NCBI GenBank assembly: GCA_964398945.1
Contig: CAYNOT010000010.1
Location: 124,001 to 188,000, forward strand
Length of the DNA: 64,000 nt
Reading direction: 5' to 3'
DNA from: JBGTGG01 sp964398945
GTDB lineage: Bacteria > Bacteroidota > Bacteroidia > Cytophagales > Cyclobacteriaceae
The notes under the pieces were generated by a model that saw nothing but the letters and a program-made list of their open reading frames with translations, made no database searches and was not told where the DNA came from. Numbering within the stretch: position 1 is the first letter of the stretch; every line of letters starts with the position of its first letter. A program made the translations under genes and the position numbers. Shown piece by piece: positions 52,726-61,467 of this stretch.

Positions 52726-53196
52726 ATGAAAAAACAGCGGATTTATCTGGATACATCGGTTTATGGTGGATACTATGATGATGAATTTCAAGAGTTCACA
52801 AGACCGCTTTTCAAAAGAATCAATAATGGGGAATTCACAATCATTTTTTCAACTTTGTTAGAGGAAGAATTGGAATTTGCACCTGGGAAAGTCCAAAAGT
52901 TAGTTCAGGAGATAGGTCATGCGAACGCTGAACTGGTTATTGAAACCAACAGTGCTGTTGAACTCGCTTTCGAGTATATTTCAGAAAAGGTGGTTGGACA
53001 AACAAGTTATTCGGATTGCCTGCATATTGCACTTGCAACAATCAATCAAGCAGATTTACTAATTAGCTGGAACTTTAAGCATATTGTCAACATTGAACGA
53101 ATACGAGGCTACAACTCTATTAATATTAAAAATGGATATAAACAATTGGAGATACGTTCACCAAGGGACTTAATGGATTATGGAAACGAACACTGA
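52726..53196 (+). CDS. PIN-domain toxin
   Basis: 156 residues. PIN features: RIYLDTSVYGGYYD at the N-terminus (first catalytic Asp8), a central acidic Glu-rich helix (LLEEELEFAP), SYSDCLHIALATINQADLLISWNFKHI (second Asp, interrupted). PIN toxins are metal-dependent ribonucleases. A 52-residue gene overlaps its 3' end and is the probable antitoxin, so the order is toxin first, the reverse of most vapBC pairs. Confidence 0.85.
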   Translation: MKKQRIYLDTSVYGGYYDDEFQEFTRPLFKRINNGEFTIIFSTLLEEELEFAPGKVQKLVQEIGHANAELVIETNSAVELAFEYISEKVVGQTSYSDCLHIALATINQADLLISWNFKHIVNIERIRGYNSINIKNGYKQLEIRSPRDLMDYGNEH

Positions 53197-53338
53197 AAAA
53201 AAATTTGATGCGGTTAAGATGGCACGCGAAATCAAGGACAAGTTGGATCAAAAATTATCCAAAATGTCCAGAGAGGAAATCGTTGAATATTTCAAAAAAC
53301 AAAGAATGAAGCAGAACAGGGTAAAACCCAGTGCCTAA
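53180..53338 (+). CDS. Small antitoxin-like protein (52 aa)
   Basis: From the ATG at 53180 the frame gives 52 residues: KKFDAVKMAREIKDKLDQKL, then SKMSREEIVEYFKKQRMKQN. This charged two-helix pattern is what I expect of the small partner proteins placed after PIN or RelE toxins in Bacteroidota. It overlaps the PIN gene by 17 bp, indicating coupled translation. Confidence 0.75.
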   Translation: METNTEKKFDAVKMAREIKDKLDQKLSKMSREEIVEYFKKQRMKQNRVKPSA

Positions 53339-53370
53339 CTTCTATATTGCTTATCATGTTGAAATGTACT

Positions 53371-53503
53371 ACTGTCATCCGACTAAAATAAAATGAGGCG
53401 GAGGTACAGCAACCATCCGCCTTTTTGAGAATGCTCAAAATACCTCATAATCAAACTGGTTTCAATGGCTTTTTCCGAACTTTGATTTTAGTCGGATGAC
53501 AGT
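53371..53503. mobile_element. 133-bp MITE-like element
   Basis: Perfect 19-bp terminal inverted repeats: ACTGTCATCCGACTAAAAT (53371-53389) and its complement (53485-53503). Inside is a hairpin (GGCGGA...TCCGCC). No coding capacity. The partial end ATCCGACTAA also occurs alone at 52649-52658, upstream of the PIN gene. No clear target-site duplication. Confidence 0.7.
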
Positions 53504-53519
53504 AAATAAATAATTTGAT

Positions 53520-53734
53520 TTATTGTTTGTAAATATCTTTTCTGTTTCCAAGGTCGATAATATTTACCAAAAGCATTGTGTCTAAAACTTCATAGATTAC
53601 CCTATAGTTTCCAATTCGTATTCTATAACCATTTCTTCCCTTTAGTTTTTGCAACCTGGCGGACGGGGATTCTCACCAAGCTTTTCAATAGTCTGAAATA
53701 TAAGGTAACTATTTTCTATAGGAATGGATTCCAT
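53520..53734 (-). pseudogene. RelE/ParE-type toxin remnant with a frameshift
   Basis: The minus strand reads IEKLGENPRPPGCK, then after a -1 shift in a run of five A (at about 53646-53650) KLKGRNGYRIRIGNYRVIYEV and LLVNIIDLGNRKDIYKQ-stop. This is the conserved C-terminal two-thirds of RelE/ParE-family toxins. The N-terminal ~30 residues are missing or replaced, and no antitoxin gene is adjacent. Confidence 0.75.
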
Positions 53735-53745
53735 GAAAAAAACAA

Positions 53746-53778
53746 AAGCCCCTCCGGGTTCCGGAGAGGCTTTAATAC
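53746..53778 (-). terminator. Terminator of rpmE2
   Basis: AAAGCCCCTCCGG and CCGGAGAGGCTTT pair (one bulge) with A/T tracts on both sides, about 20 bp after the rpmE2 stop on the minus strand. Confidence 0.8.
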
Positions 53779-53794
53779 CGTGAAGCAACTAAAA

Positions 53795-54040
53795 TTAGTC
53801 CTTCTTATATTTTTTCTTGAATTTCTCAACACGACCGGCAGTGTCTACAAATAATTTCTTACCTGTGTAAAAAGGGTGTGATGCCGAGCTAACCTCGATT
53901 TTCACCAAGGGGTATTCTTTACCGTCTTCCCAGGTAATGGTATCCGGGGTCTGGATGGTAGACCGGGTCAAAAACTTAAAATCTCCGGAAGTATCGTGAA
54001 AAACTACTTCTCTATAATTTGGGTGGATTCCCTCTTTCAT
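53795..54040 (-). CDS. rpmE2: 50S ribosomal protein L31 type B
   Basis: 81 residues, typical length. MKEGIHPNYREVVFHDTSGDFKF, then SASHPFYTGKKLFVDTAGRVEKFKKKY (both interrupted) are diagnostic. The CxxC zinc motif of type A L31 is absent, so this is the zinc-independent form. It has a strong promoter and a ~110-base leader containing a GC-rich hairpin. Confidence 0.97.
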   Translation of the reverse strand: MKEGIHPNYREVVFHDTSGDFKFLTRSTIQTPDTITWEDGKEYPLVKIEVSSASHPFYTGKKLFVDTAGRVEKFKKKYKKD

Positions 54041-54072
54041 CTGTTAACAATTTAATATTTATGGTCAGATGG

Positions 54073-54123
54073 AATGCCCCCTTCAGTTATACCGCTCTGT
54101 CGGGCTATGCCGCTTGGGGCATT
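54073..54123 (-). promoter_or_regulatory. Structured leader of rpmE2
   Basis: AATGCCCC (54073-54080) and GGGGCATT (54116-54123) form an 8-bp stem closing a ~35-base loop, inside the transcribed leader between the promoter and the L31 start codon. It may be a binding site for autoregulation by L31 (inference). Confidence 0.5.
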
Positions 54124-54158
54124 TCATCACTATAATCTTTATTTTCCCAAAAAGGAGT

Positions 54159-54190
54159 GCAAAGATAAGCACAATACCTTCATTTTCAAA
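54159..54190 (-). promoter_or_regulatory. Strong Bacteroidota-type promoter of rpmE2
   Basis: On the minus strand TTTG (54190-54187) is followed after 19 bp by TATCTTTGC (54167-54159), a full match to the phylum's -33/-7 consensus. Transcription would start near 54152. Confidence 0.75.
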
Positions 54191-54422
54191 AATGGGTTTA
54201 TGTTTTTTGCCGTAAACCGCTAACCTCTGGAACTGAGGCTTCAGGAAATCCTGTACACCTTGATGTACGACTACATTCGTGTTTCAAAGTGTGAACTTCC
54301 TAGCGAACATCATGGCAATTACTAATTTTGAGAAAAAAAGGCACTTTCTTATTGTTTTCTGCCAATCGCAAAGGCCATCCAATAGTTATGAACCTCCGTA
54401 TTTTTCGCCTAACATTGCAGTT

Positions 54423-56108
54423 ATGAAGAGATTGGCCGTTCTGGTATTGCTTTTCCTTGGTTCATTTCATGGCTATTCGCAAAGTAGCATGGTGCCTTTA
54501 AATGAGGATTACTACCATTGGGTGGACCGGTACGAAATCAAAACCGGGCAACTTCGCCCTGAATTCTTTACCACCATCAAGCCCTACAGCCGAAAAGACA
54601 TCGTTGAATTTACTGATTCCATTGAAGCAGCAGGGCTTTTTAGCTCAAAAGCCGACCGCTTTAATTATGAATATCTCCAAAATGATAGCTGGGAATGGTC
54701 GCGGGCAGAATCCGCTACGAGCAGAAAGCCGATTTTAAAGTATTTCTATAAGAAAAAACCTGATTTCCTGTATGTCGATAAGCCTGATTTTGACCTGCAC
54801 GTGAACCCGGTCATTTATTTTTCAGGTGGTACGGATTCCCGGTTGGATGAGCCTTTGTTTATCAACACGCGAGGCGTGGAAATCCGGGGAATGATTGATG
54901 AAAAAGTGGGGTTTTACTCTATTTTAACCGATAACCAGGCCAGAATCCCATCGTATGTCAACGATTACATGGTTCCGTATTATGCGCTTCCGCACGAAGG
55001 TTTTTGGAAGAATTTCAAAAATGGTGGTGTCGATTTTCTCCATGCCCGAGGATATTTCACTTTTCAGGCATCCAGACATATCGGGATTCAATTTGGCCAC
55101 GACCGCCAGTTTTTAGGCAATGGCTACCGTTCCCTTGTGTATTCCGATTTTTCCCCGGCAGCATTGTATTTGAAGATGAACCTGAAAATCTGGAAACTCA
55201 ATTACATGTTCAACATTAATCAGGTAACAGCCGGTGCGGTGGCAACGCCTGGAGGCACCAAAACTTCAGCGGATGGTTTTCCGAAAAAATTCATCGCCAC
55301 CCATCACCTCAGCATCAACCTTGGGAAGAAATTTAATATTGGCCTTTTTGAATCGGTGGTGTTTGGCGCAAACGACTCCACAGGGACCAACTTCGAGCTG
55401 GGGTATCTGAACCCGATCATTTTTTACCGTGCCATCGAGCAACAAAATGGTAGCAGCGACAACGTGATCATAGGTATGGATTTCAAATGGAATGTTGTAA
55501 AGAAAGTTTCCATGTATGGCCAGTTAGTGCTGGATGAATTTCTGTTGGATAATATAAAAGAAGGAAATGGATGGTGGGCCAACAAGTATGGTATCCAAAC
55601 AGGTTTAAAATATATTGATGCGTTGGGCGTCCCTAACCTCGACTTGCAAGCCGAAGTAAACATCATGCGACCGTATACCCATGCGCACAACACGCTCTAT
55701 GGAAGTTACTCCAGTTACAACCAGTCGATGGCGCATCCGCTGGGTGCCAATTTCAAAGAAGTGATTGGTATTTTGCGATACCAACCATTGCCTCGTTTAA
55801 ACCTTACGGGAAAGCTTGTTTACTCACAGATAGGCCGCGATACAACGGGCGTGAACTGGGGCGGTGATATTTTAAAAGATAACTCCACGCATGAACTGGA
55901 ATATGGCAACACGATCGGCCAAGGTGTGGTGAACAATATTATGTTTATGAATTTTACAGCATCGTGGATGCTGAAACATAATTTGTTTTTGGATGCGACT
56001 TTGATTTTGCGGAAGAGCGAAAGTGAGGTTGCGTTTTATAATACGAACACAACTGCTACAACAGTGGGCTTGCGCTGGAATATCCCACAGCGGCTTTATG
56101 AATTTTAA
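54423..56108 (+). CDS. Wzi-like outer-membrane beta-barrel protein
   Basis: 561 residues from the ATG at 54423, which starts a clean signal peptide (MKRLAVLVLLFLGSFHGYSQ); the longer frame to 54279 lacks one. Residues ~30-110 are a soluble helical part (YYHWVDRYEIKTGQLRPEFF), then alternating strands to the end, with QASRHIGIQFGHDRQFLGNGYRSL resembling the capsule-assembly Wzi barrel. In gliding Bacteroidota the related RemB is a cell-surface protein. Precise role unknown. It is 3 bp upstream of the ABC exporter gene, so the two are likely co-transcribed. Confidence 0.8.
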   Translation: MKRLAVLVLLFLGSFHGYSQSSMVPLNEDYYHWVDRYEIKTGQLRPEFFTTIKPYSRKDIVEFTDSIEAAGLFSSKADRFNYEYLQNDSWEWSRAESATSRKPILKYFYKKKPDFLYVDKPDFDLHVNPVIYFSGGTDSRLDEPLFINTRGVEIRGMIDEKVGFYSILTDNQARIPSYVNDYMVPYYALPHEGFWKNFKNGGVDFLHARGYFTFQASRHIGIQFGHDRQFLGNGYRSLVYSDFSPAALYLKMNLKIWKLNYMFNINQVTAGAVATPGGTKTSADGFPKKFIATHHLSINLGKKFNIGLFESVVFGANDSTGTNFELGYLNPIIFYRAIEQQNGSSDNVIIGMDFKWNVVKKVSMYGQLVLDEFLLDNIKEGNGWWANKYGIQTGLKYIDALGVPNLDLQAEVNIMRPYTHAHNTLYGSYSSYNQSMAHPLGANFKEVIGILRYQPLPRLNLTGKLVYSQIGRDTTGVNWGGDILKDNSTHELEYGNTIGQGVVNNIMFMNFTASWMLKHNLFLDATLILRKSESEVAFYNTNTTATTVGLRWNIPQRLYEF

Positions 56109-56111
56109 CGG

Positions 56112-57935
56112 ATGAAGGTTTATTTAAGGATATTTCGGTACGCACCCCGGTTTGTTTTCAGGCTTATTCAGTTTTTCGTGCTTTCCTTGCTCGGAATTGT
56201 TTTTGGTGCTTTCAACCTTATACTCGTTATCCCCATGCTCTACGTGCTCTTTAGTAAAGATGCGAATGTTGTGGTGCCGGAACGACCCGGTTTTGCGCTG
56301 AACTTCGACTATGCTATCGACCTGTTTAATTACCATCTGAACAGCACAATTATTGACAATGGAAAGCCTGCTGCATTGTTGTTTGTCTGCACCGGCCTTG
56401 TCATTACCATTTTTTTGGCAAACCTTTTTCGATACTTCGAACGGATTGTGGCTTCCCGGTTGAAAGTTGACATTGTTAAAAATATGCGAATGGACATTTT
56501 TAGAAATGTCACGCAACTTCACATTGGTTATTTTTCTGATCAACGCAAAGGCGATTTGATTTCCCGCTTTACCAACGATGTGAGTGAAGTGGAGAGTGCA
56601 GCGGTAAATAGTTTAAAATCAGTTCTCAAGGAACCCATCACCATCATTGTTTATTTTTCCATTCTTTTCGTCATCAGTGTAAAATTGACCTTGATCACAT
56701 TATTGGTTTTGCCGATCACCGGTGGGATTTTAGCAGAGATTATTAAACGATTAAAGAAAAAAGCAAAGGCGAGCCAAGAGTCGTTGGGACGTGTGGTGAA
56801 TATTTTGGATGAGACCTTTAGCGGCATGCGCGTGATAAAAGCTTTCAATGCCCAACAATTTATTACGGATAAAATTGATGCAGAAACATCCTATCACCGT
56901 AAGGTAAACTTAAGCCTGGCCAAAAAGAATGAACTGGCATCCCCGGTCTCGGAGGTGTTGGGTGTAATGATCGTGGGCGCTATCCTTTACTTTGGGGGAT
57001 CAATGGTACTCAGTGACCAGATGACACTAAAGCCGGAAGAGTTCATCGGTTTTCTTACAGTCTTTGCTTCGATTATTCAACCCGGTAAAAATTTCTCCAA
57101 TGGGATTACATCCTTGCAAAAAGGATCCGTTTCTGCAGAACGTATTTTTAAAATAGTAGACACCGAACCCGCCATCCGTAACAAACCCAACGCAAAGAAA
57201 ATTACCGCTTTTGAAAATGCCATTGAATTCAAAAGTGTAGGCTTCGCCTATGAGAACGACCCTGTTCTCAGCCACATCAACTTAAAAATTGAAAAAGGAA
57301 AGACCATCGCATTGGTGGGGCCATCTGGTGGAGGGAAGTCAACACTGGCGGATTTAGTGCCACGCTTTTACGATCCCACGCATGGCGAAGTATTGATTGA
57401 CGGAACACCGCTTCCGGATTGTGATGTGGAATCGGTGCGTCAGTTGATGGGGGTTGTTACGCAAGAGTCGATATTGTTTAACGACACGATCTTTAACAAC
57501 ATCGCCTTCGGGATGCCGAATGTAAAAGAAGAGGATGTGATCCAGGCAGCCAAAGTTGCCAATGCGCACGATTTTATCATGCAAACTGAAAATGGCTATC
57601 AAACCGTAATCGGGGAGCGTGGCTCCAAACTTTCGGGTGGCCAACGACAACGGCTAAGCATTGCACGTGCGGTATTAAAGAACCCTCCGATCTTGATTTT
57701 GGATGAAGCCACCAGCGCCTTGGATTCCGAATCGGAACGGTTGGTGCAGGATGCCCTTACCAACCTGATGAAAAACCGAACTTCCGTGGTGATTGCCCAC
57801 CGGCTCAGTACCATCCAACATGCTGATGAAATTATCGTGATCCAGCACGGCCATATTATTGAACGGGGCACGCATGACGAACTCGTGGCGAAGAACGGGT
57901 TGTATACCAAGCTAAGTGAAATACAGAAGACCTAA
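56112..57935 (+). CDS. ABC exporter, MsbA/lipid-A type half-transporter
   Basis: 607 residues. An N-terminal six-helix membrane domain (about 15-340, with RKGDLISRFTNDVSEVE) and a C-terminal ATPase: Walker A GPSGGGKST (403-411), Q-loop VTQESILF, signature LSGGQ (507-511), Walker B LILDEATSALD and switch His in IAHRLSTI. This arrangement is typical of homodimeric MsbA-type exporters of lipids or hydrophobic compounds. The neighbouring Wzi-like barrel may hint at envelope glycolipid or capsule export (inference). Confidence 0.93.
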   Translation: MKVYLRIFRYAPRFVFRLIQFFVLSLLGIVFGAFNLILVIPMLYVLFSKDANVVVPERPGFALNFDYAIDLFNYHLNSTIIDNGKPAALLFVCTGLVITIFLANLFRYFERIVASRLKVDIVKNMRMDIFRNVTQLHIGYFSDQRKGDLISRFTNDVSEVESAAVNSLKSVLKEPITIIVYFSILFVISVKLTLITLLVLPITGGILAEIIKRLKKKAKASQESLGRVVNILDETFSGMRVIKAFNAQQFITDKIDAETSYHRKVNLSLAKKNELASPVSEVLGVMIVGAILYFGGSMVLSDQMTLKPEEFIGFLTVFASIIQPGKNFSNGITSLQKGSVSAERIFKIVDTEPAIRNKPNAKKITAFENAIEFKSVGFAYENDPVLSHINLKIEKGKTIALVGPSGGGKSTLADLVPRFYDPTHGEVLIDGTPLPDCDVESVRQLMGVVTQESILFNDTIFNNIAFGMPNVKEEDVIQAAKVANAHDFIMQTENGYQTVIGERGSKLSGGQRQRLSIARAVLKNPPILILDEATSALDSESERLVQDALTNLMKNRTSVVIAHRLSTIQHADEIIVIQHGHIIERGTHDELVAKNGLYTKLSEIQKT

Positions 57936-58025
57936 GTCGAACCCTGGAAATTGATCGCCAATGTATTTGGTTTTCAGATTTTTGCCTTACCTTTAAAAAG
58001 CGTTCTATAAATAAATGCGATCCTT

Positions 58026-58367
58026 ATGATGTATATGAAACGAAATACACTCATCACTTACGCTGTTTTTTTGGTGTTCATGTTGATTTTAGTGGGTACA
58101 TCATTTTATGTTGAGGACATTGTTGCAAAGGGAAAATTTGACAAGATGTTTGATCTTGCCAAAAACGCTTCGTTGTTTAAGTACCTTTCATTTGTGGGGT
58201 TGATATTGCTCATCGTTGATTTTGTGATGAACTACTTAACGGTTCGTCAGCTTACTAAAGATAAAGAAGCGATGCGGTTGGAAATGAATACACTGAAAGC
58301 GAAGTTGTTTGATTTGCAGGAAGCTGCGAAGACCGTTGTATCAAAACCTGAAAAAGAAGAGAAGTAA
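58026..58367 (+). CDS. Two-span membrane protein with coiled-coil tail
   Basis: 113 residues: membrane helices at about 9-28 and 50-70, then a charged coiled coil (TVRQLTKDKEAMRLEMNTLKAKLFDLQEAA, interrupted). Three ATGs at 58026, 58029 and 58035 are possible starts. No family recognised. It is 11 bp upstream of the ComM-like gene and so may be co-transcribed with it. Confidence 0.75.
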   Translation: MMYMKRNTLITYAVFLVFMLILVGTSFYVEDIVAKGKFDKMFDLAKNASLFKYLSFVGLILLIVDFVMNYLTVRQLTKDKEAMRLEMNTLKAKLFDLQEAAKTVVSKPEKEEK

Positions 58368-58378
58368 ACAGAACCTTT

Positions 58379-59917
58379 ATGTTGGCGAAAACCTATGGTG
58401 CAGCCGTTTACGGGGTTGACGCCAGAACCATTACCGTTGAAGTAAACGTAGGGCAAGGCCGGAAATTCTTTATGAGCGGCTTGCCGGATGGCGCTGTGAA
58501 AGAAAGCGAACACCGCGTAGAATCAGCACTTAAAAATTTTGGATATTACATGCCCCGTCAAAAGACGGTGGTGAACCTGGCGCCTGCGGACATTCGCAAA
58601 GAAGGTTCTGCCTATGATTTGCCAATAGCACTTTCCATCCTTGCAGCCTCCGAACAAATTACTACCACCATTCTTTCTGATTACATGATCATGGGCGAGC
58701 TTGCACTCGATGGAGTGTTGCGCCCGATCAAAGGCGTGTTGCCCATTGCCATTCAGGCACGAAAAGATAAACTGAAAGGGTTCATCCTTCCGGCAGAAAA
58801 TGCGCGCGAAGCCGCGATTGTCAACGACCTGGAAATCCTGCCGGTCGCTACCCTGAAAGAAGCGATTGCATTTATTGAAGGCAAAAAAACCATCACACCA
58901 GTGGTGGTTGATACGCGTGATATTTTTGCCACGCACCTCAATGACTATGATTCCGATTTCAAAGATGTGCAAGGTCAGGAAAATATTAAACGCGCATTGG
59001 AAATAGCTGCTGCCGGAGGACACAATGTGATCATGATCGGTCCACCGGGTGCAGGAAAAACCATGTTGGCAAAACGATTGCCTACGGTGCTTCCACCCCT
59101 TTCCATTCACGAAGCATTGGAAGCAACCAAGATACATTCCGTTGCCGGGAAATTGGGAGCGGATGCCACGTTGATGTCGAGCCGGCCGTTTCGAAGCCCA
59201 CATCATACCATTTCGGACGTTGCTCTTGTAGGTGGCGGAGGCAATCCACAACCCGGAGAAATTTCGTTGGCGCACAATGGTGTGTTGTTTTTGGATGAGC
59301 TTCCGGAATTCAAACGCACGGTGTTGGAAGTGATGCGCCAACCGATGGAAGAACGAAGGGTAACGATTTCGCGCGCCAAAGTTTCGATTGATTATCCTGC
59401 GAACTTTATGCTGATCGCAAGCATGAACCCGTGCCCGTGCGGGTATTACAACCATCCTGAAAAAGAATGTGTGTGCGGACCGGGAATTGTGCAACGCTAC
59501 CTGAGCAAAATCAGCGGACCGTTGTTGGACCGGATTGACTTGCATGTGGAAGTGGTGCCGATTGGTTTTGATGAAATGACCGCCAACCGGAAATCAGAAA
59601 CGAGCGAAGAAATCAGACACCGCGTGATCGCTGCGCGCGAAATCCAGACCGAACGTTTTAAAGGAAACCCCGAAGTATATTGCAATGCGATGATGCCCTC
59701 GAACATGGTGAAAAACCTTTGCCAGATCAATGATGCCGGAAGGGCATTGCTCAAAACTGCGATGGAACGATTGGGATTATCCGCCCGGGCGTACGACCGG
59801 ATTTTAAAAGTTTCCCGCACCATAGCCGACTTGGCAGGCGTGGAAGAAATTAAAATTGAACATTTAGCGGAGGCTATCCAATATCGGAGTTTGGACAGGG
59901 AAGGATGGGCAGGATAA
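58379..59917 (+). CDS. comM: YifB/ComM-family AAA+ ATPase
   Basis: 512 residues. The N-terminal domain (about 1-170) is the Lon-protease-like fold of the family (YGVDARTITVEVNVGQG; LPDGAVKESEHRVESAL). The Mg-chelatase-type AAA+ core has Walker A GPPGAGKT (221-228), Walker B NGVLFLDELPEF, the zinc-like CPCGYYNHPEKECVCGP and LLDRIDLHVEV. ComM drives branch migration on DNA during natural transformation and recombination. Full length, no oddities. Confidence 0.95.
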   Translation: MLAKTYGAAVYGVDARTITVEVNVGQGRKFFMSGLPDGAVKESEHRVESALKNFGYYMPRQKTVVNLAPADIRKEGSAYDLPIALSILAASEQITTTILSDYMIMGELALDGVLRPIKGVLPIAIQARKDKLKGFILPAENAREAAIVNDLEILPVATLKEAIAFIEGKKTITPVVVDTRDIFATHLNDYDSDFKDVQGQENIKRALEIAAAGGHNVIMIGPPGAGKTMLAKRLPTVLPPLSIHEALEATKIHSVAGKLGADATLMSSRPFRSPHHTISDVALVGGGGNPQPGEISLAHNGVLFLDELPEFKRTVLEVMRQPMEERRVTISRAKVSIDYPANFMLIASMNPCPCGYYNHPEKECVCGPGIVQRYLSKISGPLLDRIDLHVEVVPIGFDEMTANRKSETSEEIRHRVIAAREIQTERFKGNPEVYCNAMMPSNMVKNLCQINDAGRALLKTAMERLGLSARAYDRILKVSRTIADLAGVEEIKIEHLAEAIQYRSLDREGWAG

Positions 59918-60075
59918 TTTGCTAATTTGATAATTCGTGAATGTGAAGATTTTGTCTGTAGCTTATTGTCAATGTTGTCACCGATCATCTCCAGGTATTA
60001 AAGCATGTGAATTGATTTTTTCCTCTTGGATGCCGGAACCGCGTCCGGCAATGTCCCCGATTTGAAATGCTCTCC

Positions 60076-60097
60076 ACCCCGGATTTTATTCCGGGGT
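60076..60097. repeat. Palindrome ACCCCGGA...TCCGGGGT, second copy
   Basis: ACCCCGGATTTTATTCCGGGGT is an 8-bp stem with a 6-base loop, nearly identical to 32359-32380 (one loop base differs) and with the same flanks (CC before, CTTT after). A dispersed element. It lies upstream of the LuxR-type gene, showing that the open frame from 60067 is not coding there. Confidence 0.65.
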
Positions 60098-60177
60098 CTT
60101 TCCCTTCGTTCCCCCAGCAATTACTTTATTCTTATGGAAAACCAAATGGGAATAATCAAACTTTCATAATTTGCGTT

Positions 60178-60609
60178 GTGCGCAAAACCATCTTTCTGTA
60201 CGGCCTCGCCATTGCGACCCTCATTATTGTACTGAAAACAATAGAGTACCGCTACTTGCTGCGTGATCTTTCTGTAGAAATCTATATTGGAGCCATCGCG
60301 CTTATTTTTACAGCGGTAGGTATTTGGGGTGGGATGCGCTTGACCCAACGCAAGAAGATTATAATTAAGGAGGCAGAAGGGCTGTTTGTTTTAAATCAAA
60401 ATGAACTGGCCCGGTTGGGCATCAGCAAGCGAGAGCATGAAGTGTTGGAGTTGATGGCGCAGGGTTTTTCCAACCAGGAAATTGCCGATAAATTGTTTGT
60501 GTCGTTGAATACGATCAAGACGCATTCTGCCAACCTTTTTACGAAGCTGGATGTGAAGCGGAGAACCCAGGCCGTACAATACGGGAAAGAATTGAAATTG
60601 ATCCCCTAA
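60178..60609 (+). CDS. LuxR-type regulator with two membrane helices
   Basis: 143 residues from the GTG at 60178 (MRKTIFLYGLAIATLIIVLKT as initiated), chosen because the upstream frame covers a dispersed repeat and a promoter-like TAATTTGCG. Two membrane helices (about 5-21, 33-52) precede a C-terminal LuxR/GerE helix-turn-helix (about 85-140): ISKREHEVLELMAQGFSNQEIADKLFVSLNTIKTHSANLFTKL (interrupted). It is a membrane-bound regulator. In Bacteroidota such genes are regularly paired with a DUF4199 membrane protein, as here, which probably modulates it. Confidence 0.88.
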   Translation: MRKTIFLYGLAIATLIIVLKTIEYRYLLRDLSVEIYIGAIALIFTAVGIWGGMRLTQRKKIIIKEAEGLFVLNQNELARLGISKREHEVLELMAQGFSNQEIADKLFVSLNTIKTHSANLFTKLDVKRRTQAVQYGKELKLIP

Positions 60610-60732
60610 TCCTTTTGGGTGAATTGAACTTGTAATTTGCCTTCTGAATAGATTGTCTCAAAATCATACTTTCGGGTGAAGGCGGTAAAAGGGGATTTAT
60701 GGTACTTCACTTCGAAACAAAATAAAAACAGT

Positions 60733-61263
60733 ATGAAGAAAATTATATTGATCTATGGTTGCATCGGTGGGGGAATTATCATTGCCTCCATGATGGTAAC
60801 GATGCCATTGCTTGAAAGCGGGTCGCTAAACACGGATAATAGCCTGTGGCTTGGCTACATTACCATGACTATCGCGTTGTCGATGGTGTTCTTTGGTGTG
60901 AAGTCGTACAGGGATAACCAATTGAATGGTGCCATCACCTTTGGCCAGGGATTTAAAGTAGGAATACTAATCGCACTGGTGGCTTCTGTCATCTATGTGG
61001 TGTGGTGGGAAATCTATATGCATTTTTTTATGAGTGATTTTGCAGCGCAATATGCCAGCAAGACAATGGAAGCAGCAAAAGCTGCGGGTGCCACCGAAGA
61101 GGAACTTGCAAGGAAATTGGAGGAGACCAATAAAGCACAAGAGATGTATAGCAAATTTTATTTCCGGGTGTTGATTACATTCAGTGAAATCTTTCCGGTG
61201 GGATTGCTGCTTTCGTTAGTAAGTGCTGCTTTGTTGAAAAGGAAAGATGTTTTGCCGGCTTAG
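60733..61263 (+). CDS. DUF4199 membrane protein
   Basis: 176 residues from the ATG at 60733. Four membrane helices: about 3-25, 36-55, 73-95, and 145-165, with the DUF4199 pattern (GAITFGQGFKVGILIALVASVIYVVWWEIYM, interrupted) and a charged helix between the third and fourth. Function unknown; partnered with the LuxR-type regulator upstream (123 bp gap). Confidence 0.88.
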   Translation: MKKIILIYGCIGGGIIIASMMVTMPLLESGSLNTDNSLWLGYITMTIALSMVFFGVKSYRDNQLNGAITFGQGFKVGILIALVASVIYVVWWEIYMHFFMSDFAAQYASKTMEAAKAAGATEEELARKLEETNKAQEMYSKFYFRVLITFSEIFPVGLLLSLVSAALLKRKDVLPA

Positions 61264-61266
61264 GCT

Positions 61267-61353
61267 CGTCACTCAGAGCGATAGCGAAGAGTCTTTTGGA
61301 TTTTTTGCTTATAACTCCAAAGATTCATCGGTCATGCTTCCCTCTGAATGACG
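61267..61353. repeat. Imperfect palindromic dispersed element
   Basis: CGTCACTCAGAG...TCTTTTGGA (from 61267) is mirrored by TCCAAAGA...CTCTGAATGACG (to 61353). I recall closely similar inverted elements as common in Bacteroidota genomes. Non-coding. Confidence 0.55.
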
Positions 61354-61389
61354 CAGGTACAGGATTTGAAATAATTCAAATAGGAGCAG

Positions 61390-61467
61390 TGATTTGTGAG
61401 TATCGATTAGTGATTTTAGATTTAACTGATTTTCAATCACTAATCTGAAATCTAAGATCACAAATCA
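61390..61467. repeat. Nested inverted repeats in a gene-free interval
   Basis: TGATTTGTGA (61390-61399) pairs with TCACAAATCA (61458-61467); inside, GATTAGTGATT (61405-61415) pairs with AATCACTAATC (61435-61445). The block could form a long stem-loop. Together with the element at 61267-61353 it accounts for most of the 450 bp between the DUF4199 gene and the next one; no gene is supported there. Confidence 0.5.

Noticed and set aside
54279..54422. 48-codon N-terminal extension of the Wzi-like protein
   Set aside because: The extension has no signal peptide, whereas the ATG at 54423 starts a clean one.
58523..59545. Long open frame (340 codons) on the minus strand
   Set aside because: It is antisense to the comM-like gene, whose motifs are complete; the antisense product has no recognisable domain.
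60067..60177. N-terminal extension of the LuxR-type gene
   Set aside because: It runs through a dispersed palindrome and a promoter-like element; the GTG at 60178 begins a normal membrane helix.
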